Origin: Actinomadura luzonensis
GTDB lineage: Bacteria > Actinomycetota > Actinomycetes > Streptosporangiales > Streptosporangiaceae
Length of the DNA stretch: 64,000 bases
Direction: 5' to 3'
Assembly: GCF_022664455.2 (NCBI RefSeq)
Contig: NZ_JAKRKC020000002.1
Coordinates: forward strand, 248,001 to 312,000
The position numbers were made by a program, and so were the translations under genes. Positions within the stretch are counted from its first letter, which is position 1. Each line of letters starts with the position of its first letter. This document shows, piece by piece, positions 1 through 8,422 of the stretch. The notes beneath the pieces are model-generated. The model ran no database searches and had not been told where the DNA came from. It saw nothing but the letters and a program-made list of their open reading frames with translations.

Positions 1-279
1 GCCACCAAGGCGGCGCTCGAATCGCTGACCCGTACCTGGGCGGCCGAGTTCGCCGCCTCGAACGTGCGCGTCAACGCCGTGGCCCCCGGCCCGATGACCA
101 CCTCCAAGGTGGTGGCGGTCATGGGCCCGGACGTCGGCGGCATGGGGCTGACGACGGCGCTGCGGCGCGCCGCCGACCCGGCCGAGGTCGCCCAGGTGAT
201 CGCCTTCCTGGCCGGCGACCAGGCGGGCTACGTGACCGGCGCCGTCGTGGCCGCCGACGGTGGCCGCACCGCCATCTGA
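1..279 (+). CDS. SDR-family oxidoreductase, C-terminal part
   Basis: The gene enters from outside the window; only the last 92 residues are visible. They start just after the catalytic Tyr, at the ATKAAL segment whose Lys completes the YxxxK motif. The SDR hallmark NAVAPGP follows near residue 25, and the C-terminal VTGAVVAADGG loop is typical of FabG-like enzymes. The family carries out NAD(P)-dependent alcohol/ketone interconversion; the substrate cannot be read. A second SDR gene follows on the same strand after a repeat-bearing gap, so the two may be co-transcribed. Confidence 0.9.
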   Translation, partial: ATKAALESLTRTWAAEFAASNVRVNAVAPGPMTTSKVVAVMGPDVGGMGLTTALRRAADPAEVAQVIAFLAGDQAGYVTGAVVAADGGRTAI

Positions 280-286
280 CGCGGGG

Positions 287-422
287 CGCGCTCCGGTCCC
301 TCCGCACCACCGCCGTCACGAGCAACCGCGCGCTCCGGTCCCTCCGCACCACCACCGTCACGAGAAACCACGCGCTCCGGTCCCTCCGCACCACCACCGT
401 CACGAGAAACCACGCGCTCCGG
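287..422. repeat. 42-bp direct tandem repeat, three copies plus a partial fourth
   Basis: Copies begin at 287, 329 and 371, and ten more bases match from 413. The unit starts CGCGCTCCGG and contains CACCACCACCGTCACGAG. Copies two and three are identical; copy one differs at a few positions. The period is 14 codons, so a plus-strand reading frame stays open through it, but that frame lies upstream of a good ribosome site and start for the next SDR. The array sits between two SDR genes in the only non-coding stretch there. Confidence 0.85.
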
Positions 423-445
423 CGCGGGCAAGGAGATTGAGGTCA

Positions 446-1195
446 ATGCGTCGTCTAGCGGGCAAGTACGCCCTGATCACGGGAGGAACGGGCGGCATCG
501 GGTTCGCGACCGCCCGCGAGTTCCTGGCCGAGGGAGCGGCCGTCGCGATCACCGGCCGGTCGCGCGAACGTCTGGACGAGGCCGCCCGGCGGCTCGGCGG
601 CCAGGTGCTGCCCGTGTTGTCCGACGCCGGCGACGTGCCCGGCCAGGCGGCGCTCGCGGCGCGGCTGCGGCAGGAGTGGCCGCGGCTCGACGTCGTGATG
701 AGCAACGCCGCCGACGTCACCCACCTGCCGATCGAGGAATGGACCGAGGAGGCGTTCGACCGGCTCGTCGCCACCAACCTCAAGGGGCCGTTCTTCCTGA
801 TCAGGGCCCTGCTGCCGCTGTTGTCCCGGCAGGCGTCCGTCATCCTGGTCGGCTCCGTCTCCGCCTTCGTCGGGCACGAGAACGCGGCGGTCTACGGCGC
901 GGCCAAGGCCGGCCTGCTGTCCCTGTCGCGCGGGCTGACCTACGAGCTGAGGGAGCGGGGCGTCCGCGTCAACGGGCTGAGCCCGGGGCCCACCCGCACG
1001 GACACCTTCGCCGCACTCGGCCCCGAGCGGCAGGCCGCCCTGTACGACGAGCTGCGGCGGACCGTGCCCCTGCACCGCATCGGCACCGCCACCGAGCTGG
1101 CGAAGGCGGCCGTCTACCTGGCCTCCGACGAGTCCGCCTACACCGCCGGCACCGTGCTGCGCGTCGACGGCGGCGTCGGCGAGCTCGCCTACTGA
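446..1195 (+). CDS. SDR-family oxidoreductase
   Basis: 249 residues, normal for a classical SDR. The N-terminal TGGTGGIG is the dinucleotide-binding loop, NAADVT corresponds to the NAG region, YGAAK at about residue 152 carries the catalytic Tyr and Lys, and SPGPTRT follows. It ends with the usual TAGTVLRVDGG segment. The ATG at 446 is preceded by AAGGAGA at a good distance; an in-frame extension upstream would only translate the tandem repeat, so I reject it. Probably an NAD(P)-dependent ketone/alcohol oxidoreductase working with the neighbouring catabolic genes. The substrate is unknown. Confidence 0.9.
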   Translation: MRRLAGKYALITGGTGGIGFATAREFLAEGAAVAITGRSRERLDEAARRLGGQVLPVLSDAGDVPGQAALAARLRQEWPRLDVVMSNAADVTHLPIEEWTEEAFDRLVATNLKGPFFLIRALLPLLSRQASVILVGSVSAFVGHENAAVYGAAKAGLLSLSRGLTYELRERGVRVNGLSPGPTRTDTFAALGPERQAALYDELRRTVPLHRIGTATELAKAAVYLASDESAYTAGTVLRVDGGVGELAY

Positions 1196-1237
1196 CCGCG
1201 ACACGGGCAGCGGTCCTGTCCGGCGCGCCGCTTCCGG

Positions 1238-2221
1238 TCACCGGAGGGTGGCGAGCCAGTCGGTCAGCAGGCGGTTGACCTCGTCGGGGCACTCCTGCTG
1301 GACCCAGTGGCCGCAGCCGTCCAGGAGGTGGGCGGCCGACAGGCCGGGAAGGGTGACGGGGTAGGCGTCGATGGCGTCGGACATCCAGGTGGTGGAGGCG
1401 TCCAGGGCGCCGCCGATGAACAGGGACGGCTGCTTGATCGGGGCCGCGTGGTGCGGGGCGAGGTCCGCCCAGTCCCGGTCCAGGTTGCGGTAGCGGTTGA
1501 GCGCGCCGGTCATCCCTGTGCGCTCGAACTCCCCGGCGTAGACGTCGAGGTCGTCCTCGCTCAGCCAGGCCGGGAGGACGCCCGTGGGGAAGCGGTCGCG
1601 CAGCCGGCCGCCGCGGGTGACGAAGTGCGGGTCGGGCTCGTCCGGGGCGGGCATGGTGTCGGCGGACAGGGCCGCGTAGAAGCCCGCGAGCCAGCCCCGG
1701 ACGTCGGGCTCGATCTCCGCCTCGGCGCGGCCGGGCTCCTGGAAATAGGAGACGTAGAACTCCTGCTCGGGGCCTCCCAACCGGCTGAAGACCGCGCTGG
1801 GACGGGGGCCGCCGGGCGGCGCGTAGGGGACGCTCAGCAGGCCCACGGCGCGGAAGACCTCGGGGTGGAGCAGGGCGGAGGTGGCGGCGACGGGGGAGCC
1901 CCAGTCGTGGCCGACGACCACCGCGCTCTCCTCGCCGAGGGCGCGCACGACGGCCAGGTTGTCCTCCACCAGGTCGAGCATCCGGTACGCGTCGACCGCC
2001 GCCGGCTTGGAGGAGCGGCCGTAACCGCGCACGTCGATCGCCACCGCCCGGTGCCCGGCCGCGGCCAGGGCCGGGAGCTGGCGGCGCCAGGAGTACCAGG
2101 ACTCGGGGAAGCCGTGCACGAGCAGCACCAGCGGGCCGCTGCCCTGCTCCACCAGGTGCAGGCGCCCGGCCGGGGCCTCGACGGCGCGGTGGCGGAGCTG
2201 GGCGGTCGGCTCGGGCTGCAT
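1238..2221 (-). CDS. Alpha/beta hydrolase, epoxide-hydrolase-like
   Basis: 327 residues. HGFPES is the oxyanion-hole loop, GHDWGSP carries the nucleophile Asp, GALDAST supplies the second acid and GCGHWVQQE the catalytic His. The Asp nucleophile followed by Trp is the epoxide hydrolase/haloalkane dehalogenase signature, and the long cap with conserved Tyr fits epoxide hydrolases. It would hydrolyse an epoxide to a diol in the cytoplasm. The ATG at 2221 has GAGAAG just upstream. It is the last gene of the minus-strand block, about 107 bp after the IclR gene, so it could also have its own promoter. Confidence 0.85.
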   Translation of the reverse strand: MQPEPTAQLRHRAVEAPAGRLHLVEQGSGPLVLLVHGFPESWYSWRRQLPALAAAGHRAVAIDVRGYGRSSKPAAVDAYRMLDLVEDNLAVVRALGEESAVVVGHDWGSPVAATSALLHPEVFRAVGLLSVPYAPPGGPRPSAVFSRLGGPEQEFYVSYFQEPGRAEAEIEPDVRGWLAGFYAALSADTMPAPDEPDPHFVTRGGRLRDRFPTGVLPAWLSEDDLDVYAGEFERTGMTGALNRYRNLDRDWADLAPHHAAPIKQPSLFIGGALDASTTWMSDAIDAYPVTLPGLSAAHLLDGCGHWVQQECPDEVNRLLTDWLATLR

Positions 2222-2328
2222 GAGCTTCTCCTCGGTTTCACTGCGGAACGGGGCTACCCGTCGAGCATGCGACGCGGCGGCCGCGCGCCGCGAACCGCCT
2301 TGCCGTTCCGGCAAACCCCGGCCGCTCG

Positions 2329-3123
2329 TCAGCGTCCGGACGGGGACGGCGGGAGGGCGCGGGAGATGGCGCGGGCGCTGGTGCGTACGAGGTGGGCGAG
2401 CGCCCGGGTCGAGGCGGTGCCGTGGTGGACGACCAGGGACACCGCGGCGACGACCTGGCCGTCCTGGTCGTGGATGGGGGCGGCGACGGACAGGGCGTCC
2501 ATGGTGACCTGCCGGTCGCTGACGGCGTAGCCGCGGGCGCGGGTGTCGGCGAGGGCCGCGCGGATCTGGCGGGCGGTGGTGAGCGTGCGCGGGGTGTACC
2601 GCTCGACCGGGCGGGCCAGGACCTGTTCCCGCACGTCGGCGGGGGCGTACGCGAGCAGGACCAGGCCGACGCCGGTGGCCGTGAGCGCGAAGCGGCCGCC
2701 GACCCTGGTGAGCACCGGCACCGCGCCGCTGCCCGCGATGCGTTCGACGAACACGACCTCGGTGCCCTCCCGCACGGCCAGCTGCACGTTCTCGCGGGTG
2801 ACCTGCGACAGGTCCTCCAGGTACGGCAACGCGGCCTCGCGCAGGCCCAGCCCGCGCGGCGCGAGCGAGCCGATCTCCCACAGGCGCAGGCCGACGTGGT
2901 AGCGGCCGGCCGGGCCTCGTTCGAGGGCGCCCCAGGCCACGAGCTCGGCCACCAGCCGGTGCACGGTGGAGACCGGCAGCCCGGCGTGCCGGGACAGATC
3001 GCTGAGCGTCAGCGACCGCCGGTCGGGAGTGAACGCGCCGAGGATCTGCAGGGCGCGCGCCACGACCGGCCCGGTCCGCGCGGCGGCCGGCGGCATCGGA
3101 GGTTGCGGCGGTCCGGGCTTCAT
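2329..3123 (-). CDS. IclR-family transcriptional regulator
   Basis: 264 residues. An N-terminal winged helix-turn-helix (about residues 20-80, with SVHRLVAEL as recognition helix) is followed by the IclR effector domain, which ends in AAPIHDQDGQVVAAVSL. It starts two bases after the stop of the reductase gene, so it is translated with the Rieske oxygenase cluster. It is likely to control that cluster in response to a small aromatic or organic acid. The operator is not identified; the palindrome at 5419-5434 is a candidate for this protein or for PaaX. Confidence 0.9.
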   Translation of the reverse strand: MKPGPPQPPMPPAAARTGPVVARALQILGAFTPDRRSLTLSDLSRHAGLPVSTVHRLVAELVAWGALERGPAGRYHVGLRLWEIGSLAPRGLGLREAALPYLEDLSQVTRENVQLAVREGTEVVFVERIAGSGAVPVLTRVGGRFALTATGVGLVLLAYAPADVREQVLARPVERYTPRTLTTARQIRAALADTRARGYAVSDRQVTMDALSVAAPIHDQDGQVVAAVSLVVHHGTASTRALAHLVRTSARAISRALPPSPSGR

Positions 3124-3125
3124 GG

Positions 3126-4085
3126 TCAGAGGTCGAGGACCAGCTTGGGGCCGGCGGCGCGGGAGACGCAGACGAACATCACGTCGTTCGCCGCCCGTTC
3201 CTCGGCGGTGAGGAGCGAGTCGCGGTGGTCCACGACGCCGGCGAGGACGGGGGTCTCGCAGGTGCCGCAGGTGCCCTCCCGGCACGAGGTCAGGACGGGG
3301 ACGCCCGCCTCCTCCACGACCTCCAGGATCGACCGGTTCGGCGGCACCGGCAGAGTCAGGCCGGAGGCGGCCAGCTCGACCTCGAACGCGCCGGTCACGG
3401 CCGGGCCCGCCGGGTCCTTGGGGGCGAAGCGCTCCACGTGCAGGGGCCGGTTCGCGCACCGCGCCTCGACGGCCTCCAGGAGCGGGGCGGGGCCGCAGCA
3501 GTAGACGAGGGTGTCCATGGGCTCCTCCGCCAGGAGGGCGTCGAGGTCGAGCAGGCCGTGCTCGTCCTGCGGCCGCAGGAGCACGCGGTCGCCGTGGGCG
3601 GCGCGCAGCTCGCCGGCGAACGCCATCGACGCCGCCGTGCGGCCGCCGTAGACCAGCCGCCAGCGCGCGCCCCCGACGGCGGTGATCATGGGCAGGATGG
3701 GGGTGATCCCGATCCCGCCGGCGATGAACAGGTAGCGGGCGGCGGGGCGGAGCGGGAAGTTGTTGCGCGGGCCGCGGGTCAGGACCGTGGCGCCCGGGTG
3801 GAGCTCGTCGTGCGCGTACGCCGAGCCGCCCCGGCCGCCGGGCTCGCGCAGCACGGCGATCCGCCACGTCGTCCGGTCGGCCGGGTCGCCGCACAGCGAG
3901 TACTGGCGGACCCGGCTCTCGTCGCCGAGCACCAGGTCGATGTGCGCGCCGGGCGTCCAGCCGGGCAGCGCCCCGCCGGCCGGATCACGCAGCTCGAACC
4001 TGACGACCCCGTCGGCCACCTGCTCGCGCGCGTGCACGACGACCGGGCGGCCGGCCGCGTCACCCACGCTCGCCATCGCGCTCAT
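3126..4085 (-). CDS. Oxygenase reductase, phthalate dioxygenase reductase/VanB type
   Basis: 319 residues, the usual size of VanB-type reductases. The N-terminal half is a flavin-binding barrel with RQYSLCG near residue 60. The middle is a NAD(P)H domain with GGIGITPIL. The C-terminal domain is a plant-type 2Fe-2S ferredoxin with CREGTCGTC and a distant fourth Cys in FVCVS. It passes electrons from NAD(P)H to the Rieske oxygenase encoded just upstream. Its ATG overlaps the stop of the small gene before it (ATGA), which indicates coupled translation. Confidence 0.92.
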   Translation of the reverse strand: MSAMASVGDAAGRPVVVHAREQVADGVVRFELRDPAGGALPGWTPGAHIDLVLGDESRVRQYSLCGDPADRTTWRIAVLREPGGRGGSAYAHDELHPGATVLTRGPRNNFPLRPAARYLFIAGGIGITPILPMITAVGGARWRLVYGGRTAASMAFAGELRAAHGDRVLLRPQDEHGLLDLDALLAEEPMDTLVYCCGPAPLLEAVEARCANRPLHVERFAPKDPAGPAVTGAFEVELAASGLTLPVPPNRSILEVVEEAGVPVLTSCREGTCGTCETPVLAGVVDHRDSLLTAEERAANDVMFVCVSRAAGPKLVLDL

Positions 4086-4345
4086 CGCCGCTCCCGCGCC
4101 CCGCCGGGGACGGCCGTAGGCCGGTCAAGCGCCCCGCCGGGGACGGCGCCGGGCCGGTCAGGAGCCGGGCCGGGGGAGTGGCCGGCCGGGTGGGAGAGGA
4201 GCCACTCCCACACCTCGACCGGCCCTTCGGCGAGGTGGGCGGCGCCGCAGTGGCACAGGCCCCGCAGCACGTCGCTGCCCGGCAGCCACTCCACCCGGAG
4301 CACCTCACGCCCGGCGGGCCCGCGGGCCGGTCCCATGCCGCTCAC
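4082..4345 (-). CDS. Small CHCG-motif protein coupled to Rieske oxygenase and reductase
   Basis: 87 residues, wedged between oxygenase and reductase. The GTG start overlaps the oxygenase stop (GTGA) and its own stop overlaps the reductase ATG (ATGA). That double coupling is the main reason to accept it. Residues 20-55 contain VEWLPGSD, LCHCGAAH and VEWLLSHPAGH-like text with several His and two Cys, which could bind a metal. The last 25 residues are a Pro/Gly-rich tail with an 11-residue repeat. I know no function; an assembly or electron-transfer helper for the oxygenase is a guess. Confidence 0.7.
   Translation of the reverse strand: MSGMGPARGPAGREVLRVEWLPGSDVLRGLCHCGAAHLAEGPVEVWEWLLSHPAGHSPGPAPDRPGAVPGGALDRPTAVPGGARERR
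4096..4160. repeat. 33-bp in-frame direct duplication
   Basis: GCGCCCCGCCGGGGACGGC occurs at 4096 and 4129, followed each time by a similar GGCCGGTCA end. The period is 11 codons, and it encodes DRPxAVPGGA twice in the tail of the small CHCG protein. It looks like a recent tandem duplication in a disordered tail. Confidence 0.75.
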
Positions 4346-5391
4346 GCCCCGCTGCCCGCGCCGCGGCGGGCGAGGCCGGCCAGCATGCGCCGCGCCGCCA
4401 GGCCGCCGGTGTCGATGTTGATCGACAGCTCCTGGTAGCCCTCGGGCTCGGCCGCGATCACCTGCTCCAGCACGTTCAGCGCGGCCACGTCCTGGAGCAC
4501 CACGGTCCGGTTGTTCTCGGCCAGGAAGTCCGACACGCCCTGGTCGTCCAGGGCGAAGTCCCGCGCCACGGCCCAGAAGTCGTGCGTGGTGTGCTCGGTC
4601 TCAGGCGTGATCGCGTACACCACCTCGACGTGGAAGGCGTCCGGGTCGGTGCCGTCGGCGTTCGGCAGCACCCCGGGCGGCGCGATCCGCGAGTGCAGCT
4701 TGTACAGGCAGGGCGGCGTGTACTCGATGTCCTGCCAGCGCATGATCCGCCCGGTCAGCCCGGTGGACTTGGCGTAGAACGGCGGGCACTCGGCGTCGTC
4801 CATGTGCCGGCTGACGTACACGATGCCCGCCTCCTCGTCCACCTCCGTGGTGATCGGGGTGGCGGCCACCTCGGGGGTGCCGATGTACCCGCCGTGCAGG
4901 TACGTCTCGTGCGACAGGTCCAGCAGGTTGTCGACCAGCAGCCCGAACCGGGCCTTGAGCGGCTCCATCCCGGACACGGTGGTCCAGCCGGGCGCGGCCA
5001 GCCAGGGCGCGCGCGGGATGCGGGCGGCGTCGGCGCGGGCCGGGTCGCCGATCCAGACCCACACGAACGAGTCCTGCTCGACGACCGGGTAGCTCTTCAG
5101 CCGGGCGGTCCGCGGCACCCGGGTCTGGCCGGGGACGGCCACGCAGCCGCCGTCGGCGCCGTAGGTGAAGCCGTGGTAGCCGCACACCACCTGGTCGCCG
5201 ACCAGTCGGCTGGGCGGCTCGGACAGTGGGAACCGGCGGTGCACGCAGCGGTCCGACAGGGCGGTGACGGTCCCGGCGCGGGTGCGCCAGAACAGGATGG
5301 ACTCGCCGCAGACGGTGCGGCTGAACAGCTCGTGGCCGATCTCGCGGCCGTACGCGGCGACGTACCACTGATCGCGAGGAATGACTGACAT
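4342..5391 (-). CDS. Rieske non-heme iron oxygenase, vanillate O-demethylase type
   Basis: 349 residues, matching VanA-type monooxygenases. The Rieske 2Fe-2S ligands are C49-x-H51 and C70-x2-H73. The mononuclear iron site is NLLDLSHETYLH, with H161 and H166 as ligands and D158 as the bridging acid between subunits. The family removes O-methyl groups from methoxy-aromatics or hydroxylates aromatic acids, using electrons from the adjacent reductase. The substrate remains open; vanillate, another methoxybenzoate or dicamba-like compounds are possible. The start at 5391 follows an AAGGAG-like site. Its stop overlaps the small CHCG gene. Confidence 0.9.
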   Translation of the reverse strand: MSVIPRDQWYVAAYGREIGHELFSRTVCGESILFWRTRAGTVTALSDRCVHRRFPLSEPPSRLVGDQVVCGYHGFTYGADGGCVAVPGQTRVPRTARLKSYPVVEQDSFVWVWIGDPARADAARIPRAPWLAAPGWTTVSGMEPLKARFGLLVDNLLDLSHETYLHGGYIGTPEVAATPITTEVDEEAGIVYVSRHMDDAECPPFYAKSTGLTGRIMRWQDIEYTPPCLYKLHSRIAPPGVLPNADGTDPDAFHVEVVYAITPETEHTTHDFWAVARDFALDDQGVSDFLAENNRTVVLQDVAALNVLEQVIAAEPEGYQELSINIDTGGLAARRMLAGLARRGAGSGA

Positions 5392-5418
5392 GGGCGGCTC
5401 CTTCGACAATGGGACGAT

Positions 5419-5434
5419 GGTGACCTGTGTCACC
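5419..5434. promoter_or_regulatory. Palindrome in the leader of the oxygenase operon
   Basis: GGTGAC, four bases, GTCACC: a perfect 6-4-6 inverted repeat, 28 bp upstream of the oxygenase start and in the only gap (89 bp) inside the minus-strand block. A regulator operator is likely, perhaps for the IclR or PaaX protein encoded nearby; which one is inference. Confidence 0.5.
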
Positions 5435-5480
5435 ACGGCTGCGGAACGCCGGTTTCCGGATGCCGGGAAACGAATGCGGG

Positions 5481-6986
5481 TCAGCCGCCGACGCCCGGCA
5501 GGTCCCGCAGCTTGAGCTTCTGGATCTTGCCGGAGCCGGTCTTCGGCAGGTCGTCGACGAAGGTGACGTACCGGGGGATCTTGTATTTGGCCAGCCGGGG
5601 GAGCAGGAACGCGCGCAGCTCCTCGCCCGTGACGGCGTGCCCGGGACGGACCACCACGAACGCGCGGCCGCTCTCGCCCCATGTCTCGTCCGCGACGCCG
5701 ACCACCGCCGCCTCGCCCACCGCGGGGTGCTCGTAGAGCGCCGCCTCCACCTCCGCCGGATAGACGTTCTCGCCGCCGGAGATGTACATGTCCTTCACCC
5801 GGTCCACGATGTACAGGTGTCCCTCGGCGTCGCGGTACGCCACGTCGCCGGAGCGGAACCAGCCGTCCTCGGCGAAGGCGGCGGCGGTGGCCCCCGGGTC
5901 CTCCCAGTAGCCGGGGGTGACGTTCGGGCCCTGGATCAGGACCTCGCCGGTCTCGCCGGGCGCGGCGTCGCTCAGGTCCGCCCGGACGACCCGGACGTCG
6001 GCGAAGAAGACGGGCACGCCCGCCGAGCCGGCCTTGCGCGTGCTCTGGCTGGCCTCCAGGAACGTCGCGCCCGGCGCGGTCTCGGTCATGCCGTACCCCT
6101 GGCAGAACACCAGCCCGCGCTCCTGGTAGGCGCGGATCAGGGCGGGCGGGACCGCCGCCCCGCCGGACATCAGCGTGCGCAGCGACGACAGGTCCGCCCC
6201 GGCCCAGCGCGGGGAGGCGGCGAGCGCGGCGAACATCGTGGTGACCCCGAACATCCAGGTCACCCGGTGCTTCTCGATCAGGTCGTAGCAGGCGTCCACG
6301 TCCCACGACGGCATGATCACCGACCGGCCGCCCTTGGCGAAGGTCGGCAGCAACGTCTGGTTCAGCGCCGCGACGTGGAACAGCGGGGCGCTGACCAGCG
6401 TCGTCTCGTCGCCGGCCACGTCGACCCCGATGAGCATGTTGAAGGTGTTCCAGATCAGGTTGGCGTGACTGAGCGTGGCGCCCTTGGGCCGCCCGGTGGT
6501 GCCGGAGGTGTACAGGATGAGCGCGAGGTCGTCCCGCGCCACCGGCACGTCGGCGGGGGTGGGGTCGCCCGCCGCGAGCCAGCTCTCGTAGGCGCCGAGC
6601 GGGACGATCAGGTCCAGATCCGGCGTGCCGGTCAGCGCCTCCACCACGCCGGCGCACTGCGGGGCGTGCACCAGCGCCTTCGCGCCGCAGTGCGCCAGCA
6701 TGTAGCCGACCTCGGGCGCGGCGAGCCGGAAGTTCAGCGGCACGAAGATCCCGCCGAGGGCGTGCGTGGCGAACATGGTCTCCGCGAACGCGGGGTGGTT
6801 CGGGCCGAGGTAGGCGACCCGGTCCCCGGGCCGCACGCCGGCGTCCCGCAGCCGCGCCGCCAGCCTCGTCACCCGTTCGTGCACCTCGGCGTACGTCAGT
6901 GAGCGGTCCTCGAAGACGAAGGCCGTGCGGTCCGGCGTCATCATGGCCCGCCGCGCCGGCCAGCCGCCGATCCCGGAGTTCTGCAT
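5481..6986 (-). CDS. AMP-forming acyl-CoA ligase (aromatic or fatty acid type)
   Basis: 501 residues of the ANL superfamily. The phosphate loop is YTSGTTGRPKG, the adenine motif YGMTET, the hinge GWFRSGDV, and the C-terminal catalytic Lys lies in PKTGSGKIQK. It converts a carboxylic acid to its CoA thioester with ATP. The size and the GGAAVPP and NPAGxF-type segments resemble feruloyl-, benzoyl- or medium-chain acyl-CoA ligases. It lies 16 bp after the transporter gene, so uptake and CoA activation are probably co-expressed. An aromatic acid substrate would fit the Rieske enzyme downstream. Confidence 0.9.
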   Translation of the reverse strand: MQNSGIGGWPARRAMMTPDRTAFVFEDRSLTYAEVHERVTRLAARLRDAGVRPGDRVAYLGPNHPAFAETMFATHALGGIFVPLNFRLAAPEVGYMLAHCGAKALVHAPQCAGVVEALTGTPDLDLIVPLGAYESWLAAGDPTPADVPVARDDLALILYTSGTTGRPKGATLSHANLIWNTFNMLIGVDVAGDETTLVSAPLFHVAALNQTLLPTFAKGGRSVIMPSWDVDACYDLIEKHRVTWMFGVTTMFAALAASPRWAGADLSSLRTLMSGGAAVPPALIRAYQERGLVFCQGYGMTETAPGATFLEASQSTRKAGSAGVPVFFADVRVVRADLSDAAPGETGEVLIQGPNVTPGYWEDPGATAAAFAEDGWFRSGDVAYRDAEGHLYIVDRVKDMYISGGENVYPAEVEAALYEHPAVGEAAVVGVADETWGESGRAFVVVRPGHAVTGEELRAFLLPRLAKYKIPRYVTFVDDLPKTGSGKIQKLKLRDLPGVGG

Positions 6987-7002
6987 GAGCGTGCCTCTCC
7001 CG

Positions 7003-8310
7003 TCAGGAGGTGAGGGTCTTTCCCGCGACGGCGGACGGCTCCGCCAGGTCGCCGCGGCTGGTCTCCTTCAGCGCCAGCGTGCAGACCACGGCCAGCAGGC
7101 ACGACGCGGCGATGACGGCCGAGATCACGAGGGTGCCGTCGCCGCCGGTCGAGGCCTGGATCTGGGCGAACAGCACGGGCGCCAGCCCGGCGCCGAGCCC
7201 GGCCAGCTGGTAGCCGAGCGACGCGCCGGTGTAGCGGGTACGGGTGCTGAACAGCTCGGTGTACAGCGCGGCCAGCGGGCCGTACATCATCGGGTGCACC
7301 ACGGACTGGCCGAGGACGAGCGCGGCGGTGAGCAGCCCGGCGCTGCCCGTCTGCACCAGCGGGAACAGCGCGAACGCGAACACCGCCATGATCAGCGCGC
7401 CGGCCACGACGACCGGCCGCCGCCCGATCCGGTCGGACAGGGCCGACCAGCCGAGGATGCCGATCACGGCCAGCGCCGACGACAGGGTGAGGCCGTTCAG
7501 CACGGTCTGCCGCTCGAAGCCGGCCGCGACGCCGTAGGCGATGAGGAACGTCGTCAGCGTGCCCTGCGCCACGAACGCCGCCAGCCCCACGCCGGCCCCG
7601 AGCAACAGCGTCCTGGGGTGGTCGCGCAGCACGTCCAGCAGCGGCATCCTGGAGGCGCTCTCCTTGACGGCGGCGCTGAACACCGGGGTCTCCGCCACCC
7701 GCGTCCGGACGAACAGGCCGATCGCGAGCAGCACGACGCTGATCAGGAACGGCACCCGCCAGCCCCAGGACAGGAACGCCTCGTTGCCGAGCACGGCGGC
7801 CGTGCCGCTCAGCGCGGCCGTGGACAACACCATGCCGAACGGCGCGCCGGCGTTGGTGAAGCTCGCCCACAGGCCGCGGCGGGCGGTGGCGTGCTCGGCG
7901 GACATGAGCACCGCGCCGCCCCACTCGCCGCCGACCGCGACCCCCTGCACGATCCTGAGCAGGACGAGCGCGATCGGCGCGAGCACCCCGGCCTGCGCGT
8001 ACGTGGGCAGCAGCCCGATGAGGAAGCTGGCCGCGCCCATCAGCACCATGGTGAGCACCAGCATGCGCTTGCGGCCCAGCCGGTCGCCGTAGTGGCCGAA
8101 GATCACGCCGCCGATCGGCCGGGCCAGGTAGCCGGTGGCGAACGTGCCGAGGCTGGCCACCGTGGCGATCAGGGGGTCGAGGCTGGAGAAGAAGACCTTG
8201 TTGAACACGACGGCCGACGCCGTGGCGTACAGGAGGAAGTCGTAGTACTCGATGACGCTGCCGAGGAAGCTCGAGGCCACCGCGCGGCGCAGCTGGACGG
8301 GATCGGACAT
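7003..8310 (-). CDS. MFS transporter, metabolite:H+ symporter (MHS) family
   Basis: 435 residues with twelve predicted membrane spans. FLGSVIEYYDF at the first helix and GHYGDRLGRKRML after helix 2 are hallmarks of the MHS group (ShiA, KgtP, ProP relatives). Members import organic acids with protons. The ATG at 8310 has GAGGAG upstream; a GTG 18 codons earlier has no such site. It is the first gene of the catabolic block and is divergent from the PaaX gene, so it is probably the uptake system for the block's substrate. Confidence 0.88.
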   Translation of the reverse strand: MSDPVQLRRAVASSFLGSVIEYYDFLLYATASAVVFNKVFFSSLDPLIATVASLGTFATGYLARPIGGVIFGHYGDRLGRKRMLVLTMVLMGAASFLIGLLPTYAQAGVLAPIALVLLRIVQGVAVGGEWGGAVLMSAEHATARRGLWASFTNAGAPFGMVLSTAALSGTAAVLGNEAFLSWGWRVPFLISVVLLAIGLFVRTRVAETPVFSAAVKESASRMPLLDVLRDHPRTLLLGAGVGLAAFVAQGTLTTFLIAYGVAAGFERQTVLNGLTLSSALAVIGILGWSALSDRIGRRPVVVAGALIMAVFAFALFPLVQTGSAGLLTAALVLGQSVVHPMMYGPLAALYTELFSTRTRYTGASLGYQLAGLGAGLAPVLFAQIQASTGGDGTLVISAVIAASCLLAVVCTLALKETSRGDLAEPSAVAGKTLTS

Positions 8311-8422
8311 GAGAGGGGGGCTCCTCACATCGGGGGAGAGGGCGTCGGGCACTACGTTGGGCACAATTGCGACCTAAGTCAAGACTTTGCCCGACATCTC
8401 CGTCCGGTCTACCCTCGTGCCT

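Noticed and set aside
260..445. N-terminal extension of the second SDR through the tandem repeat
   Set aside because: It encodes a low-complexity Pro/His/Arg peptide; the ATG at 446 has an AAGGAGA site and gives a normal SDR length.
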